A stretch of DNA of 64,000 nucleotides from UBA7672 sp030824255 (GTDB lineage Bacteria > Pseudomonadota > Alphaproteobacteria > Caulobacterales > Hyphomonadaceae). The DNA is taken from NCBI GenBank assembly GCA_942493305.1, contig OW818686.1:4154001-4218000 (forward strand), in the 5' to 3' direction. The position numbers were made by a program, and so were the translations under genes. Each line of letters begins with the position of its first letter. Within the stretch, counting starts at the first letter, position 1. The notes beneath the pieces are model-generated. The model ran no database searches and had not been told where the DNA came from. It worked only from the letters and a program-made list of their open reading frames with translations. This document shows positions 24,399 through 33,113 of this stretch, piece by piece.

Positions 24399-24440
24399 TG
24401 TTGTGGTTCCTTGTTCGAGAGAGGAGAGTGAGCGGCGGCG

Positions 24441-24929
24441 TTAGCCGCGCTTGCGCATCGGAACGCCAGCAGCCGCGAAAGCGGCCGCATGATCCTTCTG
24501 CGCCGGCGTGAGAGCCGGACCGCCGTTGGCGGACAGTCCGGGGTCAGCCACGCGATCGGTGAAGGCCGATTTGCGCGGGGCGGCCGAAAGGTCGGCCTTC
24601 GCCTCCTCCACCGTCATCCCCGGCTTGAACGCCAGGCGGTTGGCGAGCTTCTCGCGACCAACAGCTTCCGGCAGGGCGAGAACCGCCTGCGCGACGGCCG
24701 GATCGACAACAGCCGCCTTGCGCTTGGGCGCAACGGCAGCGGGCTGATCTTCGTCGTCCTCATCGGTCTCGGCGGCGGGCTCGTCCTCATCCGCCTCGGC
24801 GGACTCGTCACCCGTCTCTTCCTCTTCGGAATCGAGGATCGTCTGGATCTCGTCCAGCTTTTCCTTGTCAGTCTTGGCCGAGGTCTTCCCGGCCATGACT
24901 GCGGCGACACGCTGTTCGCGCTTCGTCAT
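24441..24929 (-). CDS. Probable scaffold protein from an internal in-frame start (Nu3-like)
   Basis: The ATG at 24929-24927 is residue 361 of the protease frame (MTKREQRVAAVMAGK). It has GGAG six bases upstream, a better site than a chance internal Met would have. The 162-residue product would be the acidic helical scaffold alone. Lambda makes Nu3 in this way from the 3' end of gene C. Independent expression is inferred from the ribosome site and the lambda precedent. Confidence 0.6.
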   Translation of the reverse strand: MTKREQRVAAVMAGKTSAKTDKEKLDEIQTILDSEEEETGDESAEADEDEPAAETDEDDEDQPAAVAPKRKAAVVDPAVAQAVLALPEAVGREKLANRLAFKPGMTVEEAKADLSAAPRKSAFTDRVADPGLSANGGPALTPAQKDHAAAFAAAGVPMRKRG

Positions 24930-26009
24930 GTCAGTCTCCGTGGTTGCGCCGGCCTTCGCCGGCATGGATGCGGCCGGGGCCGCGGTGACGCCCGCCTTGG
25001 CGGCGGCGCGAATGGGAATGATGTTGCTGGCGTTGACTTCCGCGCGCAGCGCCTCGAAGGCCTGCTGTTCGGACATCACGCTGTCGGCGAGGCCGAGCGC
25101 GACCGCGTCGCGCGACTTGTCGGCATGGGTTCCCGGAAACACCTGCGCGCGAAGCGCCTTCGCCTTCTCAGCGGTAAGCTTGGGGCCCCGCCCCTTCTCG
25201 ACCGTTTCGGCAAACGCCGTCATGAGCTCGTTGATGTCAGACTGAAGAGCCGCACGGCCTTCGGGGCTAAGCGCCTTCCACGACGCCCCGTCAGTCTTGA
25301 ATCCCTCTTCCGGGGCCTCGATGGACGTGACCTCGATTCCGGCTTTCTCGAGAGCGCCAGCTTGATTGACGTGAACCATCACCACGCCGATCGAGCCGAG
25401 GATGCCAGCCGGCGCTGCAATCACCCGGTCGAACTGCGAAGCGATCCAGTAGCCCGCCGAGCAAGCCATTTCGCAAACAACCCAGATCGGCTTCGCATCC
25501 GGGCCGCGCGCCTGGATCTTCGCGGCCAACTCATAGATGCCGGAAGCGACCGGGCCGCCCGGCGTATCCATGTGGATGATGCCGCCCTTCGCGCTGCTGT
25601 CGGCGTCGAACTCGTCGATGGCGGCCGCGATGGTGTCATAGCCGTGCATGAAGTCGCACAGCCCGTAGCCGCCGTGCTCGACGAGAGGGCCTTCGATCGC
25701 CATCATGGCGACGCCGTCCTTCACGCTCCAGCCCCAATCGAGCTGCTTGTCGGGCTCGCCCATCCACATCGGGGCGTAGGCGACCGGGCGCGTCGGCGGG
25801 GGCGATGCCTCGCTGTCGTCATCATCCGACGCGCGGGCGCGATCCTTGCCGAGGCCAAGCTTGCGGGCGAGCGCATCGAAGCGCGACGGGCGACGTAGAG
25901 CAGCCGCATCGATCTCCAGCATGCGACCGGCCCAGTACTCCGCAGCCTGGGGCGTGATGAGGTGAGGCCGGTGAAGCAGCTTCGAGGCGGTGGACAGGCG
26001 GAAGGACAT
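24441..26009 (-). CDS. S49 family capsid protease with C-terminal scaffold (lambda gpC/Nu3-like)
   Basis: The 522-residue protein has an SppA-like protease domain (about 70-330). The nucleophile is Ser184 in CEMACSAGYW, and the likely general base is Lys238 in EEGFKTDGASW, 54 residues on, as in signal peptide peptidase A. GGIIHMDTPGGPV forms the oxyanion region. A linker and an acidic, helical region (about 360-480, rich in Glu and Asp) resemble the scaffold. AGGAGG precedes the ATG. The protease matures the prohead and is then removed. Confidence 0.93.
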   Translation of the reverse strand: MSFRLSTASKLLHRPHLITPQAAEYWAGRMLEIDAAALRRPSRFDALARKLGLGKDRARASDDDDSEASPPPTRPVAYAPMWMGEPDKQLDWGWSVKDGVAMMAIEGPLVEHGGYGLCDFMHGYDTIAAAIDEFDADSSAKGGIIHMDTPGGPVASGIYELAAKIQARGPDAKPIWVVCEMACSAGYWIASQFDRVIAAPAGILGSIGVVMVHVNQAGALEKAGIEVTSIEAPEEGFKTDGASWKALSPEGRAALQSDINELMTAFAETVEKGRGPKLTAEKAKALRAQVFPGTHADKSRDAVALGLADSVMSEQQAFEALRAEVNASNIIPIRAAAKAGVTAAPAASMPAKAGATTETDMTKREQRVAAVMAGKTSAKTDKEKLDEIQTILDSEEEETGDESAEADEDEPAAETDEDDEDQPAAVAPKRKAAVVDPAVAQAVLALPEAVGREKLANRLAFKPGMTVEEAKADLSAAPRKSAFTDRVADPGLSANGGPALTPAQKDHAAAFAAAGVPMRKRG

Positions 26010-26037
26010 GGGGCCTCCTCAAAATCTGGAAACGAAA

Positions 26038-26063
26038 CGGGCCGCCCCGGATGGAGCGGCCCG
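26038..26063 (-). terminator. Hairpin between the small protein and protease genes
   Basis: An 8-bp stem (CGGGCCGC / GCGGCCCG) with a ten-base loop is followed on the minus strand by TTTCGTTTCC. It looks like a weak terminator or attenuator inside the late operon. Confidence 0.45.
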
Positions 26064-26104
26064 CGTCGTCGAGCGGCGCCGGAGCGCCAGCGTGCTAGCG
26101 GCTG

Positions 26105-26419
26105 TTACTCGCCCGTGGTTTCGGCGGCGCCGTCCGCCGTAACCGTGCCCTCGCCTGTCGGCGGGGTTTCCACCGTCACAACCGGCGCGGGAACGTCCGG
26201 CGCGATCGGCGCGGGCTCGGCCGTGGCCGGGTTGCGGAAGTCGGTGATGTAGGCGGCAGCGGACGGCGACACGCCGGAGACGGCGCCGAGCACTTCATCG
26301 AGGCGGGCATTCTTCGCGGCGAGCACATCCTGCGCGGCCTTCACTTCATTCACGGCCACCTGCACTTCGCGGTGGATCTCGGCGATGTCCTCTTCGAGGG
26401 GGAGGTCTGCACGATCCAT
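26105..26419 (-). CDS. Hypothetical head-region protein, 104 residues
   Basis: The first half is a helix with heptad spacing (DIAEIHREVQVAVNEVKAAQDVLAAK, about 10-45). The second half is a proline/threonine-rich flexible tail. It lies between portal and protease genes. I do not recognise the family. A structural or scaffold-linked function is possible but only from position. Confidence 0.6.
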   Translation of the reverse strand: MDRADLPLEEDIAEIHREVQVAVNEVKAAQDVLAAKNARLDEVLGAVSGVSPSAAAYITDFRNPATAEPAPIAPDVPAPVVTVETPPTGEGTVTADGAAETTGE

Positions 26420-26489
26420 GGGATGCTTCCTTCAGTTAGCGGGACGCGTCGGCGTCCACTGTTTCCCCGCCATCGCTGGCGTCGGGATT

Positions 26490-28133
26490 TCAAGCCGGGT
26501 CCGGCAGCTCGTCTGCGGTCGGGCGCGCGTCGATGTCGTCCTCGCCTTCGACTTCTGCCTCCATTTCGCCGATGCCGGCGGGCGCCAACCCGTGGCGCGC
26601 GAAGAGCTGCTTCTCGTATCCGAGCTGTTCGACGTTCGCCTCATAGTCGCCGCCCGTGGACTCGATCGTTTCGTCTTCCAGCGTGGAGAGGCCGTTCGCG
26701 ATCTTAAGATTCGAGGCGTTGATCTCTTTCACGGCATCGACATAGCCGCGCCCCGGACCGATCCAACGGCCACCCAACCAGCCCGCCGGATTCTCGTAGA
26801 GTTCCGGGCAGCCTTCAGGAACTTCGATCTCCCCGATTTCGATGGCTTCTTCGATCACCGAGAGAAGGATCGGGTTGGCGAAGTGCATGGCGACGAGGTT
26901 GCGCTCGTCAATGACAGCGCGCCACGCTTCGTTCATCGCACCGCGGAAACTCGAATAGTTCGTCTTCGAGAAGTCCATCGACAGCGTTTCATACGAGACG
27001 CCTGGAAGGCCCGCAGCGATTGCCTGCAGCGTGGTGGAAACAAACCCCTGATAGCTCGCGACATGGCGCGGCGTCGTCAGCAGCTGCAGCTCGTCTTCCG
27101 GATACAGCTGCGCAATCTTCGATCCGTCCGAGAGGCGCGCGTCGGCGCCGTAGAACTCCGCCCGCGCCGTCGCACGCTGATCGAGCGCCTCGACGTTGAG
27201 GGCTTCCGCCGCCTCCCCTTGGCTGCGCGTCGTCTTGAACACCGCTGCAAAAAGCGCGTTGACGGCGGCCGCCTGGATCTCGCTGTCAGTGTAGCGGTCG
27301 AGCGCCTTGAACCGGCGAAGCACGGCAACAAAAGGCGATACGCCGTGCAGTTCGCCCGCGCGGGTCTTCCGCCGGAGATCGAGCACCATGGGTCGGCCAT
27401 ACGGGCCGCTGACGGGAACGCGGACATACGTGAACTGCTTGCCGTACGCCGTGCGATCGGCGGGGTGAGCATCCCGGAAATGATACGCGACGATTTCGCG
27501 CCCGTCTGTCTCGACGCCATTGTTCATGGTCGGCGAGTTCATGACGCCCAGCGGATTGCCGAGGCGATCCGGATCCATCATCTGCACCGAAGTCCGCCAC
27601 TTCCAACCCGGACGCGGCGACTTGTCGATGCGCATCACCGCAAGACCGCGCCCGTCCACGTAGCGGCCGCGATAGGCAAGGTTGGCAAGGCCGGCGAACG
27701 TCTGGCTCCGCTCCCAATCGCAACGGAACAGCGGGTCGTTCGCCCATGAAGACCACGCACGTTCAATCTGCGTCGCCAGCCTGGACGCGACGTCGAGATC
27801 GAGGCCGAGCAGCTTCGCCATGATGCCGCTGCGGGCGGAATACCGGAGTGCCAGGCCGACGACGTTCGCGACCACGCGATCGACCGCGCCCGAGGCCCAG
27901 CTCGAATTGTTGACGAGGTCGCGGGTGCGCGCGACGTAGATGTCGCGCTCCCAAGGACCGTCATCGTTCGGCGCTGTCAGCCGTGGCCGCCAGGCGGCCG
28001 TGACCTGGTCCGTGGTGGACGCCGCGCGGCGGGTGGCGTCCATTCCCGGCGCGACAGCCGAAGCCCGTGCGGGCGACGCGATTCCGGCCGCCTTGCCGGC
28101 AGAACGCTTGCGACGTTGCGAACGCTTGCTCAC
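26490..28133 (-). CDS. Portal protein (lambda gpB family)
   Basis: I place the start at the GTG (28133-28131), two bases after the gpW-like stop; the frame runs open further upstream only as a shadow of that gene. The 547 residues contain RDLVNNSSWASGAVDRVVANVVG, SPFVAVLRRFKALDRYTDSEIQAA and YETLSMDFSKTNYSSFRGAMNEAWR. These are classic lambda-type portal signatures. It ends in an acidic tail. The portal is the dodecameric DNA channel and packaging dock. Confidence 0.93.
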   Translation of the reverse strand: MSKRSQRRKRSAGKAAGIASPARASAVAPGMDATRRAASTTDQVTAAWRPRLTAPNDDGPWERDIYVARTRDLVNNSSWASGAVDRVVANVVGLALRYSARSGIMAKLLGLDLDVASRLATQIERAWSSWANDPLFRCDWERSQTFAGLANLAYRGRYVDGRGLAVMRIDKSPRPGWKWRTSVQMMDPDRLGNPLGVMNSPTMNNGVETDGREIVAYHFRDAHPADRTAYGKQFTYVRVPVSGPYGRPMVLDLRRKTRAGELHGVSPFVAVLRRFKALDRYTDSEIQAAAVNALFAAVFKTTRSQGEAAEALNVEALDQRATARAEFYGADARLSDGSKIAQLYPEDELQLLTTPRHVASYQGFVSTTLQAIAAGLPGVSYETLSMDFSKTNYSSFRGAMNEAWRAVIDERNLVAMHFANPILLSVIEEAIEIGEIEVPEGCPELYENPAGWLGGRWIGPGRGYVDAVKEINASNLKIANGLSTLEDETIESTGGDYEANVEQLGYEKQLFARHGLAPAGIGEMEAEVEGEDDIDARPTADELPDPA

Positions 28134-28134
28134 G

Positions 28135-28371
28135 TCAGGCGCCGTGCATGATCGTGAAGCCGCCGCGACGCCCGCCTTCGAGCGTGGCGATGCGCTGGCT
28201 GATTTCGGCGATGTAGATTCTGGCCTGCTTGATGTCGGCCGTGCCCAGCTTCTCGCCGTGATCGCCATAGCGAAACTCGATGGTCTTCTCGCCAAAGATT
28301 AGGTCCTCCAGCTTCTGGCGAAGCGTCGAACGCAGCGCCTTCAGCTGTTCGAGGGTCATGTCGTCGAACAT
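28135..28371 (-). CDS. Head-tail connector gpW-like protein
   Basis: This 78-residue helical protein (MFDDMTLEQLKALRSTLRQK) ends in LEGGRRGGFTIMHGA, close to the gpW end RRRGPAGFYV. GKEK-type turns followed by a strand pair (TIEFRYGDHGEKLGTADI) match the gpW alpha+beta fold. GGGAGG lies upstream of the ATG. It sits between terminase and portal genes, as W does in lambda. Confidence 0.85.
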   Translation of the reverse strand: MFDDMTLEQLKALRSTLRQKLEDLIFGEKTIEFRYGDHGEKLGTADIKQARIYIAEISQRIATLEGGRRGGFTIMHGA

Positions 28372-28383
28372 CAGCGGCCTCCC

Positions 28384-30600
28384 TCAATCCTGCGCCCAAG
28401 CCCTGCGGCCCATCTCACGAAGTTTCTGGCGGTCCGCCTCGCCAAGCTTGGCGGGCCTCATCGCGCCTTCGGCCGGCGGCGCTTCGAGCACGACATCGGG
28501 CGCGGCGGGCGAAGATGACGGCTGCGGAGACTTCGACGGCTCTCGCGCCAACCGTTCCAGCGGCGTGAGTTCGGATTCGGCGAGCGTCGGCAGGCGTTCC
28601 GAATGGCGGATGGTCCAGCCCTCTTCGTCGAAAAGGTCGAGGCCTTCCATCACCGCGAGCGCCAGACAGCCGACGGCGATGTCGAGTTGCTCGTTCGCGG
28701 CAGACGGCGGGCACACCCATGCGCCTTTTTTGCGCGGGTCGTCCTGTTTCAGGTGCTCCGCGGTGATCTGCTGGAAGTCGGTCTTGGTCGCGTCGAACGC
28801 GAAGTGTATCGAGCGCGGCAGAAGCTTTTTCTCGCGCGCGCTTTCCAGCCCCTGCGCGAGGCCGTGATAGACGCGCGTCTTGAGGCCATGCGTGCCCGTG
28901 ATGATCGGGATGATGCGGCCACGCGGCACGCCCTTCCAGCGCACCTTGATCTTGGCGCCGCGCTCGTAAGCCGGAGCCATGCCGCCATCGTGAGACGCGC
29001 CCTTCAGCGCGTGGACGTTCAGCGAGCGGTTGGCGAGGACGAAGTTGTAAACCTCATCCGTCGCCGTGCCGCCCAAGTCGATGCCCCAATAATCGGCCCG
29101 GCGGCCGCGATAGGATGGGCCGGAAAACTCGGTGCGCACGAGAGCGGCCACATCGTGCCAGGTGGCGAGATCATGCGGGCTCTTCGCGATTATGCCCTTG
29201 GCGATCCGCGCGCCGACGCCGCCCCTGCCCCACGCATAGACGCCCCATTCGAGGCGGTTGGCCTGCACGTCGATGAAGCCGGTGACGATCGACGCCCACG
29301 GCGGCACGACGCCTTCGTTCGGATAGATGACGCCGCGCGCCTCATACAGGCGATCCGCGTCCGGGCGATCGACGATCTCTTCGTAGGGCTCGCCGAGAAC
29401 TTTCTGCGCATACTCTTTCGGATCGAACTCGCCCGCCTCGAACCGCTGTTTCTTGTCGAGCACGACCTGCCACACAGACAGGTTCGATTGCCCCTGCCAC
29501 AGATGATAGCCGCGTGAGCGGCCTTCGCAGTCGCGAGCGGCGAACCGATAGCCGAGCGCGGGATTGAACGGCGCGTAAGAGTCGATCTCTCCCGCAGGAA
29601 TGATCGCCGGCGGCGCCGGGTTGGCCGTGCGCTTGGCAACCTGCACCGCGCTTTCGCCGAGGTGTTCGAAGGTGGGCAGCCAGAACCCGCGCGCGTTCAT
29701 CGTCTCGCGGTCGGATTCCTCGATCGTGTAGCCGCATGACGGGCACAGGAAGCACGCGCGACCTTCATGCGTATGCAGCGTGCCGATGTTGAGCACGAAG
29801 GCGTCGCCGCATTGCAGGCATGGCGTGAACCAGCGCCGCATGTCGCTCGCCAGATATTCGGCCGTGATGCGGCAGCGACCGGCAAAGCCAGGCGTCGAGA
29901 CGAGGATCGTCTTGGCGTCGAGGCCCCATGTTTCCTGACGGCCTTCGGCGGCCGTGATGGCGTCGCCGCCGATGCCGACGCTGCCATCTTCGGCGGTCTC
30001 ATACTGCGCGCACTCTTCGGCTACGACGAGGCGGATCGTTCTGCCCTGCAGCCCCTTCGACGAGCCGGAGGTGACGAATTCGAGATCGCCGCCGTGAAAC
30101 TTTTTCACCGCCGTGGTCGAACCATCGTTCGAGCGCGACTTCATGAGGTGCACGCGACGGCGCAGCGCCGGCGAATGCTCGATCATCGGCTCCCACTTGT
30201 TGCGGGAGTATTGCTGGATCTCGCCGAGCGACGGCTGCAGCAGCAGGATCTTGCAGGGTTCGTAAGAGATCGCCCACGCGATCGCGTTCATCGAGACTTC
30301 GGACTTGCCGAACTGCGCGCCGCCCGTGAGCACGACCTTGCGGACGCCATTGCCGAGCTGGCAGGCGTCCATCGGCTCCATGAGGTAAGGCGTCTTGGCG
30401 TTGCTCCAAGGGCCGGGAAAGGGCGAACCCGACTCGGCAGCGACGACGCGATTTTCCTGCGCCCACTGCGGAACCGTGAGGGTTCGTTCGGGAGCGGCGT
30501 TGGCGGCGAGCTGCCCGAACACAGCCGCGAAGCCGAGCGCCAGGCCAGGCAGCGTCGCGCGACGTCCGCCGAGTTTCGAGGAAGGGTTACGAACAGGCAC
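28384..30600 (-). CDS. Terminase large subunit (lambda gpA family)
   Basis: The 738-residue protein starts at a GTG (30600). The ATPase domain has GGAQFGKSEV (Lys99) as Walker A and IRLVVAEECAQY as Walker B. A zinc-type pair CLQC ... CPSC follows at about 265-290. The C-terminal nuclease region has YWGIDLGGTATDEVYNF and IPIITGTHGLKTRVYHGL. This is the gpA family that cuts concatemers at cos and drives packaging. The stop is 12 bases before the gpW-like start. Confidence 0.95.
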   Translation of the reverse strand: MPVRNPSSKLGGRRATLPGLALGFAAVFGQLAANAAPERTLTVPQWAQENRVVAAESGSPFPGPWSNAKTPYLMEPMDACQLGNGVRKVVLTGGAQFGKSEVSMNAIAWAISYEPCKILLLQPSLGEIQQYSRNKWEPMIEHSPALRRRVHLMKSRSNDGSTTAVKKFHGGDLEFVTSGSSKGLQGRTIRLVVAEECAQYETAEDGSVGIGGDAITAAEGRQETWGLDAKTILVSTPGFAGRCRITAEYLASDMRRWFTPCLQCGDAFVLNIGTLHTHEGRACFLCPSCGYTIEESDRETMNARGFWLPTFEHLGESAVQVAKRTANPAPPAIIPAGEIDSYAPFNPALGYRFAARDCEGRSRGYHLWQGQSNLSVWQVVLDKKQRFEAGEFDPKEYAQKVLGEPYEEIVDRPDADRLYEARGVIYPNEGVVPPWASIVTGFIDVQANRLEWGVYAWGRGGVGARIAKGIIAKSPHDLATWHDVAALVRTEFSGPSYRGRRADYWGIDLGGTATDEVYNFVLANRSLNVHALKGASHDGGMAPAYERGAKIKVRWKGVPRGRIIPIITGTHGLKTRVYHGLAQGLESAREKKLLPRSIHFAFDATKTDFQQITAEHLKQDDPRKKGAWVCPPSAANEQLDIAVGCLALAVMEGLDLFDEEGWTIRHSERLPTLAESELTPLERLAREPSKSPQPSSSPAAPDVVLEAPPAEGAMRPAKLGEADRQKLREMGRRAWAQD

Positions 30601-30612
30601 GATGGGCGGACA

Positions 30613-30945
30613 TCAGCCGTCGGCGTCGAGATCCGGCAGCGGCACGGTCTGGCCGGCGAGCGCGTGCGTGCTGTCGGCCAGGAACTGAATGCTGCCGTTG
30701 GTCACGTAGGAGTGGCAAACCGCAGGCGGGGCGCGGAAGCCATCCTCATCGAGCTGGCCGGCGTCCGGTCCGTTGTAGGTCACGAGCACGCTCGGCGTGA
30801 GCGTCGGCGCATCCATGTTGCCGTTGAAGCCCCAGCACGGACGGCCTTCGCCCTCGACGCGGCAGATGTGGCTGGAATCGCAGCCGGGGCACATGAAGCG
30901 CACCGAGCGGCCCGGCCCGTGCTCGCAATACTTGGCCTTCGGCAT
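30613..30945 (-). CDS. DUF6527 family protein
   Basis: The start MPKAKYCEHGPGRSVRF has CGGAGG upstream. The 110 residues hold CPGCDSSHIC (zinc-type Cys pairs), WGFNGNMDAPTLTPSVLV, CHSYVTNGSIQFLADSTHALAG. This is the DUF6527 signature, seen often next to phage terminase genes. Function is not established; metal binding is likely. It lies between the two terminase genes, which is unlike lambda. Confidence 0.85.
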   Translation of the reverse strand: MPKAKYCEHGPGRSVRFMCPGCDSSHICRVEGEGRPCWGFNGNMDAPTLTPSVLVTYNGPDAGQLDEDGFRAPPAVCHSYVTNGSIQFLADSTHALAGQTVPLPDLDADG

Positions 30946-30965
30946 GGCAGCCTCCGAGAAAAGCA

Positions 30966-31012
30966 GGGAGGGCGGGCGCGCCGGGAATGGCATCCGGCGC
31001 GCCCGCCCTCCC
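30966..31012 (-). terminator. Perfect 19-bp hairpin upstream of the DUF6527 gene
   Basis: Arms 30966-30984 and 30994-31012 are perfectly complementary with a nine-base loop. On the minus strand the stem is followed by TGCTTTTCTCGGAGG, so a short T run leads straight into the DUF6527 ribosome site. It could be a terminator for the small terminase transcript or an attenuator for the following late genes. Confidence 0.6.
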
Positions 31013-31424
31013 CTTCGGCGCGGGTCATGGCGCTTGTCATGATCGAGCGTGTCGCCGCCCCGCCGGTGGTGAGAAGATTGACCCTGTCGCTCGCGCCGAC
31101 AGGGCCATCGCTGCGCTGCTTCCAGCTACAACTTCCGGGCAACCGACCGCATCGTCATGCGGCCGACGCGAGCCGGCTTGGATGATGGCGGTTCGCCTTA
31201 TCCGTCGTGCCGCCCTCGCGGCCTCACTGGCGAACCGTCAGGCTTTCATCGGTGCAACGCGCCTAACCGCTGCATCGCCGGGGATCGGTCGCCCCCGGAC
31301 CCTTGCAAAAATGGTGGAGCGCGACACCGGCGATGCAGCCGCGCTCCCAACGATGCAGCTTTTGGTGCGGCATCGAACGCGCCAGGTGGTCCGCCGGGGC
31401 TGGCGTCGCTGGCTGTCGCGATTG
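31013..31424. other. Gene-poor stretch between terminase small subunit and DUF6527
   Basis: I see no convincing gene on either strand. Open frames here lack ribosome sites and have biased, arginine/alanine-rich composition. In an otherwise tight late operon a gap of this size may hold a promoter, a cos site or a decayed gene. No motif allows a choice. Confidence 0.4.
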
Positions 31425-32138
31425 TCAGCCCGCAGGCGCGGGCTCGGCGTCAGGTTCGTGTTCGTCTTCCCCTTCCCCCCCGGTTTCACCGCGAAGATCG
31501 AGGTCAAACGCCGCGAGTGCTTCGAGGCGCTGGCGCGCGGGGGTGTCGGGCGTGGAAGATTTCGCCAGCAGATCGGCGGATTTCGCGGCCCATGCTTCCT
31601 GCAGATGCGCGGAGAAGCGTTTCAGGCCAGCCGTGAGGGTCGCGATCTTGCTGCCGGGCAAGCCCAGCTCCGCGAGAAGGATGCGCGCCTCGTCCCGCGC
31701 CTTCAGCGACGAGGTGGCGCGAAGTTCGGCGAGCGATGCAGCCAGGCCGGCGGCGACTTCCTCGACGGCGAGCGTGCGGCCGAGGTCACGTTCCAGCTCA
31801 AGAGCGGCCTGACGGGCCTGGATGCGCTTCAGATCGCGGTTGGGATCGTCGCGCTCGGGCAATTCGGACGACGCCAGCGGGGCTGTCGGCGATTTTGGTG
31901 CGGTGACAGCAGCGCCGCCCGTGCGCCCGGCCATGAGGTTGCGCCCGAAGTCGGCGGACCACGCGTCAAACACGGCGCCGGGGTCATACACCGTCCGCTT
32001 TCCCTGCACCTCGCCCGCGATTTTGCGGTTCGAGATCCACTTCGACAGGTTCGACCGGTCGATCGGGTGTCCGGCGTCGGTGAACAAGCGTGCGGCCTCG
32101 GCGATCGTGCACAGCTTCGGCCAATCCGTGCGGCTCAT
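31425..32138 (-). CDS. Terminase small subunit-like DNA-binding protein (lambda Nu1 position)
   Basis: The start MSRTDWPKLCTIAEAARLF follows CGGAG nine bases upstream; the longer frame to 32255 is unlikely. The N-terminal 60 residues form a winged-helix/excisionase-type HTH (TIAEAARLFTDAGHPIDRSNLSKWI). A helical region with RDLKRIQARQAALELERDLGRTL then follows, as in Nu1-type terminase small subunits. The acidic C terminus (GEGEDEHEPDAEP) may contact the large subunit. It is the first gene of the late block. Confidence 0.82.
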   Translation of the reverse strand: MSRTDWPKLCTIAEAARLFTDAGHPIDRSNLSKWISNRKIAGEVQGKRTVYDPGAVFDAWSADFGRNLMAGRTGGAAVTAPKSPTAPLASSELPERDDPNRDLKRIQARQAALELERDLGRTLAVEEVAAGLAASLAELRATSSLKARDEARILLAELGLPGSKIATLTAGLKRFSAHLQEAWAAKSADLLAKSSTPDTPARQRLEALAAFDLDLRGETGGEGEDEHEPDAEPAPAG

Positions 32139-32343
32139 CCGTGCGAACTCCGTGCGCCCGCACGCCAAACGTGCGCCTTTCCAAACCCTGTGTGACTGGA
32201 AAAGCAAAACGCCTTTCGGCCGCCCGTATTGGTTGGGGGGTGGGGAAGGACCCAAAGGGGGTGGCCCATCGCGGTTGGCGACGGGGTGAGCAGCGGGCGC
32301 AATTCGGTGGATGCGCTTTCATGACTGATTTGTGGGCCCACGG

Positions 32344-33111
32344 TCAAGCCTCCGGCAGGTGGAATGCGTCGGCCAGGCGATCGAGCGCATCGCGCAGCAG
32401 CACGACGGCCTTTTTGCAGCGATGCCTAAGCGTTGTGTCGTCCCCCAGCCACTCCGCCAGCGGCCGCACACGCACCGCGCTCTCCAGCGACATGCCCCCG
32501 ACAATGCACTTCTCCACAAGAACCCGCCCCTGTCGCGACAGCAGCGCCAGCGCCTCGCGCAACTCCCCAGCCGCCATCGCCGCAGACCGAAGCCGCGCGC
32601 CATCGAGGTCGATCTTCCCCCCGTCCACGCGCTCGCCCATCTGCATGCCCGACAGCTGCGAGGCCCTCGCCCGTTCCGCCAGCTCGCACACCTTCGCGGC
32701 AGCCCCCAGCTCGCGCTTGCCGATCTGCCCGCGATTGAACAACACGCCCGCGCCGCCCGCGCGCCCGCTTGCATTCACCAGCACCATCTCGCCCTTCAGC
32801 TTGATATCGATGCGCTCGCCAGCCACGCGCATATACTCGTTCCCCGCCTGCTGTTCGCGCGTCGGCATCCGCGAGAAATCGGTCACGACCGGCTTCTTCG
32901 CTTTCGGGTCCTTGCGGTTCGTGTGCGTCACCGCGGCCTTGCCCTCATGCTTCGCCAGCGCCTCACGCGACGCCTTCGAAGCCCCCCGCCGCTTCACCGC
33001 GCTTGGCGGCTTCACGAGATCCGCGTTCGACATGCGCTGCACGTCGAGGCTTGAAAACCCCGCATTCACGGCCTCCGTCGAGGCCTTCCGCACCGGTTTC
33101 TTCCGCGCCAT
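32344..33111 (-). CDS. Putative DNA-binding regulator (DUF6456-like C terminus)
   Basis: The ATG at 33111 has GGAGGG seven bases upstream and lies two bases after the stop of the replication gene. The 255 residues have a basic, disordered N terminus (KKPVRKAS...) and a helical C terminus. SLESAVRVRPLAEWL and LRHRCKKAVVLLRDALDRLADAF in the latter resemble the HTH of DUF6456 proteins. Position between replication and terminase genes is where lambda-like phages often place the late regulator. That role is inferred. Confidence 0.6.
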   Translation of the reverse strand: MARKKPVRKASTEAVNAGFSSLDVQRMSNADLVKPPSAVKRRGASKASREALAKHEGKAAVTHTNRKDPKAKKPVVTDFSRMPTREQQAGNEYMRVAGERIDIKLKGEMVLVNASGRAGGAGVLFNRGQIGKRELGAAAKVCELAERARASQLSGMQMGERVDGGKIDLDGARLRSAAMAAGELREALALLSRQGRVLVEKCIVGGMSLESAVRVRPLAEWLGDDTTLRHRCKKAVVLLRDALDRLADAFHLPEA

Positions 33112-33113
33112 CC

